A stretch of 64,000 nt of DNA from CAWJMD01 sp963845675 (GTDB lineage Bacteria; Actinomycetota; Actinomycetes; Actinomycetales; CAWJMD01): NCBI GenBank assembly GCA_963845675.1, contig CAWJSX010000005.1, positions 372,001-436,000 on the forward strand, in the 5' to 3' direction. The position numbers and the translations under genes are program-made. The notes under the pieces are model-generated. The model saw only the letters and a list, made by a program, of their open reading frames with translations, ran no database searches and was not told the origin of the DNA. Shown piece by piece: positions 34,452 to 42,451 of this stretch (within the stretch, counting starts at the first letter, position 1; the number at the start of each line of letters is the position of its first letter).

Positions 34452-34922
34452 ATGAGCGCCACCGAGGACCCGACCCCGCGACCCCTGGTCCCCGTGGTGG
34501 AGCTCTCCTTCGCCGCGCTCCCCGAGCACGTCCGCACCGCCCGGCTCGTCGCCGTGGCCGTCGCCCGGCGTGTCGGCCTCGATGACGACCGGCTCGACGA
34601 GGTCCGCCTCGCCGTCGGAGAGGCGTGCGCACGAGCCGTCCGCCTGATGCAGGGCTCGGCAGCGCGCCCCGACGGCCGATCCGGAGGCACCGGGGACGGC
34701 GACGAGCCGGGGACCTCGGTCGTCCGCGTCCTGATCGACGACCGCGACGGTCTCCTGGTCCGGGTCGAGGGCCCGTCGGTGGGGCTGGACACCGACCCGG
34801 TGGCCGGGACGGCCGGGGCGTCCGGGAGCGCCGACGAGATGGCGCTCGCGGTCGTGCACGGGCTCGTGCCCGGGCTGACGACCGAGCGTGACGCGATGAC
34901 TCTCCACTGGGCCGTCGTGTGA
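34452..34922 (+). CDS. Anti-sigma factor, degenerate SpoIIAB/RsbW-type ATPase
   Basis: A 156-aa protein with the RsbW-like N-terminal part PEHVRTARLVAVAVARRVGL and RLDEVRLAVGEACARAVRLM, where the N-box is expected. Kinases of this family have Glu-Ala-X-X-Asn with Asn binding Mg-ATP; here the segment reads EACARAV, with Arg in the Asn position. The middle (about 75-95) is a flexible insert, and the C-terminal GLVPGLTTERDAMTLHW strand completes the fold. It probably binds the BldG-like antagonist, but kinase activity is in doubt. Start ATG 34452, cotranscribed with the bldG-like gene. Confidence 0.8.
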   Translation: MSATEDPTPRPLVPVVELSFAALPEHVRTARLVAVAVARRVGLDDDRLDEVRLAVGEACARAVRLMQGSAARPDGRSGGTGDGDEPGTSVVRVLIDDRDGLLVRVEGPSVGLDTDPVAGTAGASGSADEMALAVVHGLVPGLTTERDAMTLHWAVV

Positions 34923-34960
34923 CGTAGGTCCCACTCGTGCCGGTGCTCGTGATCCCTGCG

Positions 34961-34966
34961 TAGACT
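34961..34966 (+). promoter_or_regulatory. -10 box TAGACT for hppA
   Basis: TAGACT lies 97 bases before the hppA ATG, in the 140-base gap after the anti-sigma gene. The transcript would have a leader of about 90 bases with a GAGGAGG ribosome site. Confidence 0.4.
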
Positions 34967-35062
34967 CCGCCCGACTCACCCTGGCAGAGCGGCCGCCCGG
35001 CGCCGCTGTGCCCAACGAACGCCTGAGCCCGTGGCACACGGGAGAATCGTCGAGGAGGACGG

Positions 35063-37432
35063 ATGTCGAGCCTGTCGCTCGTACCTGCGGTGGGACTGGG
35101 GAGGTCGGCGTCGACCGACTCCGCTGTCGAGCTGGTGGGCAGCAACCTGATGCTGGTCGTGGCGGTCGCCGTGATCGCGGTGGTCGCCCTGATGATGGGT
35201 GTCGTGTTCCGGCGCCAGGTGCTCGCCCACGGCGAGGGCACCACCGGGATGCAGGAGATCGCGACCGCCGTGCAGGAGGGCGCCAGCGCCTACCTGAACC
35301 GGCAGTTCAAGACCCTCGCGGGCTTCGTGGTCCTCGTCTTCCTCCTGCTCTTCCTGCTCCCTGCCGACGACGGCGCCATCCGGATCGGCCGGAGCCTCTT
35401 CTTCGTCGTCGGGGCGGTCTTCTCGGCCGCGATCGGCTACCTCGGGATGTCGCTGGCGGTGCGCGCCAACGTGCGCGTCGCAGCGGCCGCCCGTGAGGCG
35501 GACGGCAAGGCGGTCGGCACCCAGATCGCGTTCCGCACCGGTGGCACCGTCGGGATGGCCACCGTCGGGCTCGGTCTGCTCGGCGCCTCGGTCGTCGTCC
35601 TCGTCTACCGGGGCAACGCCCCGGCCGTGCTGGAGGGCTTCGGCTTCGGCGCGGCCCTGCTCGCGATGTTCATGCGAGTCGGCGGCGGCATCTTCACCAA
35701 GGCCGCAGACGTCGGCGCCGACCTCGTCGGCAAGGTCGAGGCCGGCATCCCCGAGGACGACCCGCGCAACGCGGCGACCATCGCCGACAACGTCGGTGAC
35801 AACGTGGGTGACTGCGCCGGAATGGCCGCCGACCTGTTCGAGTCGTACGCGGTGATGCTGGTCGCCGCCCTGATCCTCGGCAAGGCCGCCTTCGGTGACG
35901 AGGGCCTGGTCTTCCCGCTGATCGTGCCCGCCCTCGGGGCGCTGACCGCCGTCCTCGGTGTGTTCATCACCCGCGCGCGTGCCGGGGAGAGCGGGCTGAC
36001 CGCCATCAACCGCGGCTTCTACATCTCCGCGGCCGTGTCGGCCGTCGCCTGCGCCATCGCGGCGTTCGTCTACCTGCCGGCCTCCTTCTCCGGCTTGGCC
36101 AACGTCTCCTCCGAGATCGCGGCGCTGGACGGCGACCCGCGCGTCGTGGCCACCGCCGCGGTCGCGCTGGGCATCGTCCTCGCCGGCATCATCCTGTGGC
36201 TGACCGGCTACTTCACGGGCACCGACAAGCCGCCGACCATGAACGTGGCCCGCACGTCGCTCACCGGTGCCGCGACCGTCGTCCTGTCCGGTATCGGCGT
36301 CGGTCTCGAGTCGGCCGTCTACACGGCGGTCATCATCAGCGGCGCCGTCTACGTCGCCTTCCTGCTCGGCGGCGGCTCGATCGTGCTTTCCCTGTTCCTC
36401 ATCGCGCTGGCCGGCTGCGGCCTGCTCACCACGGTCGGCGTCATCGTCGCCATGGACACCTTCGGTCCGGTGAGCGACAACGCCCAGGGCATCGCTGAGA
36501 TGAGCGGCGACGTCGACGAGGCGGGGGCGCAGATCCTCACCGACCTCGACGCCGTGGGCAACACGACGAAGGCCATCACCAAGGGCATCGCGATCGCGAC
36601 CGCCGTGCTCGCGGCGACCGCGCTGTTCGGCTCGTACACCGACGCCGTCCGCACCGCGCTCGGCAAGGCGGGCGAGGAGATCGGCTCGATCGCCGGCGCC
36701 TACGACGTCGTCTCGCCCAACACCCTGGTCGGGATCATCCTCGGTGGCGCGGTCGTGTTCCTCTTCTCGGGTCTGGCGATCGACGCCGTGACCCGGGCCG
36801 CGGGCGCCATCGTCTTCGAGGTGCGTCGCCAGTTCCGCGAGCACCCGGGGATCATGGACTACACCGAGAAGCCGGAGTACGCGCGCGTCGTCGACATCTG
36901 CACCCGCGACTCGCTCCGCGAGCTGGCCACGCCGGGGCTGCTGGCGGCCTTCGCGCCGATCGCCGTCGGTTTCGGCCTCGGCTTCTCTGCCCTCGCCGGC
37001 TACCTCGCCGGCGCCATCGGCACCGGGGTGCTGATGGCCGTCTTCCTGGCGAACTCCGGTGGAAGCTGGGACAACGCCAAGAAGCTGGTCGAGGACGGCA
37101 GCCACGGCGGCAAGGGTTCCGAAGCCCACGCGGCAACCGTCATCGGTGACACCGTCGGCGACCCGTTCAAGGACACCGCCGGCCCGGCGATCAACCCGCT
37201 GATCAAGGTGATGAACCTCGTCGCCCTGCTGATCGCGCCGGCCGTCGTGGCCCTCTCGTACGGCGAGAGCGCCAACCCGCTGCTGCGTGCCGTGATCGCC
37301 CTCATCGCGGTGTCGATCATCGTGGTCGCCGTCGTGATCTCGAAGCGTCGCGCGACCTCCTACGGCGACGACGAGACCCCGTCGGAGCCGGTCGTCGCCC
37401 CCGAGGTCGAGGCCGTCCGCCGCGTCGGCTGA
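35063..37432 (+). CDS. hppA: Membrane-bound H+-translocating pyrophosphatase (K+-independent type)
   Basis: A 789-aa protein with about sixteen membrane spans that pumps protons at the expense of pyrophosphate. The substrate motif DVGADLVGKVEAGIPEDDPR (about residues 215-234) and ADNVGDNVGDCAGM are intact, as is the second acidic cluster near VIGDTVGDPFKDTAGPA. The cation-specificity site reads GNTTKAITKG: Lys in place of Ala marks K+-independent H+-pumps. ATG 35063 has GAGGAGG upstream. A strong terminator follows at 37451-37484. It supplies proton-motive force and removes pyrophosphate. Confidence 0.96.
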   Translation: MSSLSLVPAVGLGRSASTDSAVELVGSNLMLVVAVAVIAVVALMMGVVFRRQVLAHGEGTTGMQEIATAVQEGASAYLNRQFKTLAGFVVLVFLLLFLLPADDGAIRIGRSLFFVVGAVFSAAIGYLGMSLAVRANVRVAAAAREADGKAVGTQIAFRTGGTVGMATVGLGLLGASVVVLVYRGNAPAVLEGFGFGAALLAMFMRVGGGIFTKAADVGADLVGKVEAGIPEDDPRNAATIADNVGDNVGDCAGMAADLFESYAVMLVAALILGKAAFGDEGLVFPLIVPALGALTAVLGVFITRARAGESGLTAINRGFYISAAVSAVACAIAAFVYLPASFSGLANVSSEIAALDGDPRVVATAAVALGIVLAGIILWLTGYFTGTDKPPTMNVARTSLTGAATVVLSGIGVGLESAVYTAVIISGAVYVAFLLGGGSIVLSLFLIALAGCGLLTTVGVIVAMDTFGPVSDNAQGIAEMSGDVDEAGAQILTDLDAVGNTTKAITKGIAIATAVLAATALFGSYTDAVRTALGKAGEEIGSIAGAYDVVSPNTLVGIILGGAVVFLFSGLAIDAVTRAAGAIVFEVRRQFREHPGIMDYTEKPEYARVVDICTRDSLRELATPGLLAAFAPIAVGFGLGFSALAGYLAGAIGTGVLMAVFLANSGGSWDNAKKLVEDGSHGGKGSEAHAATVIGDTVGDPFKDTAGPAINPLIKVMNLVALLIAPAVVALSYGESANPLLRAVIALIAVSIIVVAVVISKRRATSYGDDETPSEPVVAPEVEAVRRVG

Positions 37433-37450
37433 CGCACACCACCGCACGAC

Positions 37451-37484
37451 AGGACGCCCACCCCGTGCGCGGGGTGGGCGTCCT
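37451..37484 (+). terminator. Strong hairpin terminator after hppA
   Basis: Fifteen bases at 37451-37465 pair perfectly with 37470-37484 around the tetraloop TGCG, 18 bases after the hppA stop. No T-run follows. The apparent GTG at 37465 falls inside this stem and is therefore not used as a start for the next gene. Confidence 0.85.
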
Positions 37485-37516
37485 CGCGAGACAAGCACGT
37501 GGATGGGGGAAGGCCG

Positions 37517-39361
37517 GTGCCGTGGGTGGAGCTGCTGGGTGCGCTGGCGTGCCCTTCGTCGGGGCCATCGCCGTCATTGCCGCGCTCGCCTGGTGGCGTG
37601 GACGGCGCTCGAGACAGGCCCTGTCTTGCTTCGCGCAGACCGGACGGACCCGCCTGCGCGTGCTCGTGGCGGGTGACGAGCCGTACCCCGGTCGGTTCCG
37701 GCGGGGGTGGCTCGAGGTCGACGGCGCAACCGTGGTGCTGCAGTGCGACAGCCCCCGTGAGGCGGACGTCCGGCTCCCCGGTGGTCCGCTCCGACTCGTT
37801 CGAACCCGCCTGGGCGGAGACCGCGACCGACTGCCCCGGAAGGACGCAGTCGAGTACGTCGTATTCCACCTCGTCGACGGAAGCGGTGGGCGGCTCGAGG
37901 TAGCCGTCAGGGACGACGAGGAGGAGTACACGGTCGCGGTGCTCCGCGGGCTGGACGTGCTCCTCGGTCCGGCGCACGCGGAGGTCCTGGAGCCGGCCGA
38001 CCGCCCCGTCCTGTCGGCGGTGCCTCTGTGGACCAGGGGCGTGGCGGCGCTCGCGCTCGTTGCCGCGACCGTCGTGGCCGTGCTCTGGGTGATGGCCCAA
38101 CCCGTACCGGTGTCCGTCCTCGAGTCGGCCGACGAGTACGACTACTGCGCGGTCGGCTGGCAGGACCCTTTCGACGGCGCGACGGCGCGGCAGGCCGAGA
38201 TCAGCTGCTATGACGAGCAGCCGGGTGACACGATCGCCGGCCTCGCCCTCGACCGCCCGTTCCGGGGGGAGGTCTTCGACCTCGACAGCTTCCCTGTCCT
38301 CCTCGGTGCGGCCGGGGTGGTTCTCGCCGTCGCGGTCGGGAGTACCGCGGTGCGAGTCGTGAGGCTTCGGCGACGTGTACGGCCCGAGCCGCCGACCGGT
38401 GGACGAGTGCCCCTCGAGAAGGCCGTCGTGGCGGAGGCCGACCTCGACCTGTCGGACCTCGACGCAGACCGCCTCGTCCGGGCACTGGTCGCCGACGTCG
38501 CCCGACGCCGGGCAGCCGTCGAGCGCTGGGGCGACACCGGGTCGAAGCGGCCCGCCCTGCAGACCCCCGACGAGGCGGTCGGGCGGGCCTGGTGGTCACG
38601 CGGCGGACCGCGGGGCGTCGTGCTCGCCCGTGCCCGTCTCGCCGCGGGCGCGCTCCTGCCTTCTTCGTCGGTGTGTTCGGAGGATGGACGGCTGTCTCCG
38701 GCTGGCTCGGCACGCAGGGTGCGACCGAGACCGTGGTCGCCGACGCGGGCGAGGCGTACGGCGGCCGCCGCTCCTCCCGGCCGACCTCGACGTGTCGTTC
38801 GAGGACCGCTGGGGGGCCACGCACGCCACGGTCGTCGCGCTCGTCGGTGACGTTCCGGGGGGCCCGGTGACCGTGCGCTACTCGGTCGAGGCCCCGGACC
38901 GGGCCAGGCTGGTCGGCGAGGGGGACGGCACCGCCCGGGGACTGCTGCTCGGTGGGGGTCTCACCGGTGGCGCGGTCGCCTGGGCCGCGTGGCACGCCCT
39001 CTGGGCGCGGCGGCTGACGCTCGCGGTGTCCAGGGTCCTCCACGAGGGCCCACGCTCGACACGTGCGTACGTTCTGGTCATCGACCCGGACAACGACCCC
39101 GTCCTGCTGCTGTTCGAGGACGAGCAGAGCCCGCCGGCGTGGGCCTTGCCGCTCGCGGAACCGGTCGCGGGGCGGTGCCCCTGACCGGTACGGCGGAGGT
39201 GCGGGGCGAGCTGAAGGACGGCGCCAGTCCTGGCGGTCGTCGATGGGAAGGTGCTGTGGCCTCTGGCGCCGGTCGCCGGAGTCGACGAGGACCTGGCGCT
39301 CCTGCTCGTGACCGGGGACCTGTCCGACCACGGGGACCTCGAGGGGCTCGACGACGACTGA
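37517..39361 (+). pseudogene. Unrecognised multi-span membrane protein, frameshifted several times
   Basis: Continuous coding signal runs through at least four frame changes. Readable pieces in order: VPWVELLGALA (start guess GTG 37517); FVGAIAVIAALAWWRGRR onward to about 38650; FFVGVFGGWTAVSGWLGTQG (to about 38760); DVSFEDRWGATHATVVALVG to PLAEPVAG (to about 39170); VPLTGTAEVRGELKDGA (to about 39225); and VLAVVDGKVLWPLAPVAGVD ending GLDDD at TGA 39361. About five membrane helices are visible, with a soluble middle (EYDYCAVGWQDPFDGATARQ). Total would be about 615 aa. I do not recognise the family. Either sequence errors or true decay would explain it; intact hppA and topA on both sides do not decide. 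Confidence 0.55.
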
Positions 39362-39432
39362 CGGGGCCGGTCGTCGGCGACGCGGGACCGACCCGCGAAA
39401 CCCCGGGGTTAGGTGTGGCGCGATCGAGGCGT

Positions 39433-39438
39433 TACCGT
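39433..39438 (+). promoter_or_regulatory. -10 box TACCGT for topA
   Basis: TACCGT lies 58 bases before the topA GTG in the 135-base intergenic gap, with a GGAAGG ribosome site further down. No clear -35 is visible. Confidence 0.4.
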
Positions 39439-39496
39439 GCTCGCGCCGCCGGGGTGCCATCTTTCCGCGCCCCGGGGCGAACAAGGAAGGCAGGCA

Positions 39497-42343
39497 GTGG
39501 CCACCAGCAGCACCGCGTCGGACGGCCTCAAGCGCCTCGTCATCGTCGAGTCACCGGCGAAGGCGCGCACCATCGCGTCCTACCTCGGCGAGGGCTTCGA
39601 GGTCGAGGCCAGCGTGGGGCACATCCGCGACCTGCCGCAGCCGTCCGAGCTGCCCGCCGACATGAAGAAGGGCCCGTACGGCCGCTTCGCGGTCGACGTG
39701 GACAACGGCTTCGACCCCTACTACGTGGTCGACGCCGACAAGAAGAAGAAGGTGTCCGAGCTCAAGCGCCTGCTGAAGGACGCGGACGAGCTCTACCTGG
39801 CCACGGACGAGGACCGCGAGGGCGAGGCCATCGCGTGGCACCTGCTCGAGACGCTGCAGCCGAAGGTGCCCGTCAAGCGGATGGTCTTCCACGAGATCAC
39901 CCGTGAGGCGATCGGACGCGCGTTGCAGGCGACCCGCGACATCGACGACCGGCTGGTCGACGCGCAGGAGACGCGCCGCATCCTCGACCGCCTCTACGGC
40001 TACGAGGTCTCGCCGGTGCTGTGGCGCAAGGTCCGCGCCGGGCTGTCGGCCGGCCGCGTCCAGTCCGTCGCGACCCGACTGGTCGTGGAGCGCGAGCGTG
40101 AGCGGATGGCGTTCCGCGCCGCCGAGTACTGGGACGTGGAGGGCACCTTCGCCCCCACGGAGGGTGACGAGGGCCAGCGCACGTCGTTCGCGGCCCGCCT
40201 GGCCGCCCTCGACGGCACCCGCGTGGCCACCGGCCGCGACTTCGACGACTCGGGCCAGCTGAAGAACCAGTCCGTCGTGCTCCTCGACGAGGCGGCCGTG
40301 AGCTCCCTGGTGGACGGCCTGCGCGAGGCGCCGGTCGCCGTCCGCAGCCTCGAGACCAAGCCCTACACGCGCAAGCCGTCCGCGCCGTTCACGACGTCGA
40401 CGCTCCAGCAGGAGGCGAGCCGCAAGCTCCGTTTCTCGGCCCGGCAGACGATGCGGGTCGCCCAGTCGCTGTACGAGAACGGCTACATCACCTACATGCG
40501 TACGGATTCGACGGCGCTGTCGAGCGAGGCCCTGAACGCGGCGCGCACCCAGGCTGCCGAGATGTACGGGCCGGAGTACGTGCCCGACGCGCCGCGCAGC
40601 TACGCCAACAAGTCGAAGAACGCCCAGGAGGCGCACGAGGCGGTGCGCCCGTCCGGCGACACCTTCCGCACGCCCGCACAGGTGGCGGGTCAGCTCCGAG
40701 GCGACGACTTCCGGTTGTACGACCTGATCTGGAAGCGCACGGTCGCCAGCCAGATGGCCGACGCCCGCGGCTCGACCGCGACCGTCCGGCTCGGCGCCAC
40801 CGCCACGGACGGCCGCGACGCCGAGTTCTCCGCGTCCGGCACCGTGATCACGTTCCGCGGCTTCATGGCGGCGTACGAGGAGGGACGCGACGAGGAGCGC
40901 GACGCCGAGGCGGCCCGTTCCGACGCGGAGCGCCGGCTGCCCGAGATGACCGAGGGTCAGGCGCTCGACGTGCTCTCCCTCGACGTCGACGGGCACCGCA
41001 CGTCCCCGCCGCCCCGGTACACCGAGGCCAGCCTGGTCAAGGCGCTCGAGGAGCGCGGTATCGGCCGTCCGTCCACGTACGCCTCGACGATCTCGGTGAT
41101 CGGCGACCGCGGGTACGTGACCCACCGCGGGTCGGCGCTCGTGCCGAGCTGGATCGCCTTCGCCGTCACCCGGCTGCTCGAGGACCACTTCGGGCGCCTC
41201 GTCGACTACGACTTCACCGCCGGCATGGAGGAGGACCTCGACAAGATCGCCGGGGGCCAGGAGGACCGCTCCGAGTGGCTGCGGAAGTTCTACTTCGGCG
41301 AGCACGGTGTGGATGCCGAGATCACCGACGCCGACCGGTCGACCGACCCGGTGATGCGCCAGGGGCTGCGCCGGCTGGTGCAGGACCTGGGTGACATCGA
41401 CGCCCGGGGCATCAACTCCATCGACATCGGCGACGGCATCACGCTGCGGGTCGGCCGGTACGGCCCCTACCTCGAGGTGCCCGGCGGCGAGGGCGAGGAG
41501 CCCAAGCGTGCGAGCGTGCCGGACGACCTCGCTCCCGACGAGCTGACCGTCGAGCGGGCCCGTGAGCTGCTCGAGACCCAGGCCGAGGGGGACCGCGAGC
41601 TGGGCACGCACCCGGAGAGCGGCCTGCCGGTCGTGGCGAGGAACGGCAGGTTCGGGCCGTATGTGACCGAGGTGCTGCCGGACGACGCCCCCAAGTCGGC
41701 CAAGCCCCGCACCGGCTCGCTGTTCAAGAGCATGCAGGTCGAGACGGTGACCCTGGAGGAGGCGCTGCGTCTGCTCTCCCTCCCGCGGGTGGTGGGGACG
41801 GACCCCGAGTCTGGCGACGAGATCACCGCCCAGAACGGCCGCTACGGGCCCTACCTGCGCAAGGGCACGGACTCGCGGTCCCTGGAGACCGAGGACCAGC
41901 TCTTCGACGTCACCCTCGAGGAGGCCCTCGCGCTGTACGCCCAGCCGAAGCGTGGTCGGGGACGCACGGCGGCGGCGCCGCTGCGCGAGCTCGGTCCCGA
42001 CCCCGTGAGCGGGCAGCCGATCGTGGTCAAGGACGGTCGCTTCGGCGCGTACGTGACGGACGGTGAGTACAACGCCACCCTCCGCCAGGACGACGCCGTC
42101 GAGACCGTGACTCTCGAGCGGGCTGCCGAGCTGCTGGCCGACAAGCGGGCTGCCGGCCCGCCGAAGAAGCGTGGAGCCAAGAAGGCCGCCAAGAAGACGG
42201 CGAAGAAGACCACCGCCAAGAAGGCCACGACCACGAAGACCGCGGCGAAGAAGGCGGTCGCGAAGAAGACCACGGCCAGGAAGGCTGCCGCCAAGAAGGC
42301 GGCGGCTCCGCAGTCCCCGGTGGCGGCCGAGCCCTCCTCGTAG
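39497..42343 (+). CDS. topA: DNA topoisomerase I with lysine-rich tail
   Basis: A 948-aa type IA topoisomerase that relaxes negative supercoils. The Toprim domain (IVESPAKARTIASYLG at about 15; ATDEDREGEAIAWHL at about 108) is followed by the catalytic tyrosine in GYITYMRTDST (about 333). Instead of zinc fingers it has repeated C-terminal modules with GRYGPYL/GRFGPYV signatures (three or four copies from about residue 650), as in other actinobacterial TopA. The last about 65 residues (DNA 42150-42330) are lysine/alanine repeats of AKKTAKK type, which in mycobacteria raise processivity. The GTG at 39497 has GGAAGG upstream. Confidence 0.97.
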   Translation: MATSSTASDGLKRLVIVESPAKARTIASYLGEGFEVEASVGHIRDLPQPSELPADMKKGPYGRFAVDVDNGFDPYYVVDADKKKKVSELKRLLKDADELYLATDEDREGEAIAWHLLETLQPKVPVKRMVFHEITREAIGRALQATRDIDDRLVDAQETRRILDRLYGYEVSPVLWRKVRAGLSAGRVQSVATRLVVERERERMAFRAAEYWDVEGTFAPTEGDEGQRTSFAARLAALDGTRVATGRDFDDSGQLKNQSVVLLDEAAVSSLVDGLREAPVAVRSLETKPYTRKPSAPFTTSTLQQEASRKLRFSARQTMRVAQSLYENGYITYMRTDSTALSSEALNAARTQAAEMYGPEYVPDAPRSYANKSKNAQEAHEAVRPSGDTFRTPAQVAGQLRGDDFRLYDLIWKRTVASQMADARGSTATVRLGATATDGRDAEFSASGTVITFRGFMAAYEEGRDEERDAEAARSDAERRLPEMTEGQALDVLSLDVDGHRTSPPPRYTEASLVKALEERGIGRPSTYASTISVIGDRGYVTHRGSALVPSWIAFAVTRLLEDHFGRLVDYDFTAGMEEDLDKIAGGQEDRSEWLRKFYFGEHGVDAEITDADRSTDPVMRQGLRRLVQDLGDIDARGINSIDIGDGITLRVGRYGPYLEVPGGEGEEPKRASVPDDLAPDELTVERARELLETQAEGDRELGTHPESGLPVVARNGRFGPYVTEVLPDDAPKSAKPRTGSLFKSMQVETVTLEEALRLLSLPRVVGTDPESGDEITAQNGRYGPYLRKGTDSRSLETEDQLFDVTLEEALALYAQPKRGRGRTAAAPLRELGPDPVSGQPIVVKDGRFGAYVTDGEYNATLRQDDAVETVTLERAAELLADKRAAGPPKKRGAKKAAKKTAKKTTAKKATTTKTAAKKAVAKKTTARKAAAKKAAAPQSPVAAEPSS

Positions 42344-42370
42344 CCGAGCGGCGCCCTCGTGGCGGTGCGG

Positions 42371-42408
42371 GGTCCTGTGAGCACGGCGGACACCGTGCGC
42401 GGAGGACC
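42371..42408. terminator. Hairpin after topA
   Basis: GGTCCT (42371-42376) pairs with AGGACC (42403-42408), and inside it GCACGG (42381-42386) pairs with CCGTGC (42393-42398). The structure starts 28 bases after the topA stop and ends before the tmk promoter. Confidence 0.55.
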
Positions 42409-42439
42409 TCGCGTGCGCCTCGCCGACAGCCGTCGCGGC

Positions 42440-42445
42440 TAGTCT
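42440..42445 (+). promoter_or_regulatory. Leaderless-type -10 box TAGTCT for the MFS-tmk fusion
   Basis: TAGTCT is followed by six bases and the GTG at 42452, with no ribosome site. It supports the full-length start of the fused gene and hence production of the whole 874-aa protein. Confidence 0.6.
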
Positions 42446-42451
42446 GGCGGC

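Noticed and set aside
34976..37498. An 840-codon open frame antisense to hppA
   Set aside because: Composition is Asp/Arg/His/Gly-rich shadow coding; hppA on the other strand is complete and conserved.
37465..37516. GTG at 37465 as the start of the membrane protein gene
   Set aside because: It lies inside the 15-bp hppA terminator stem and has no ribosome site.
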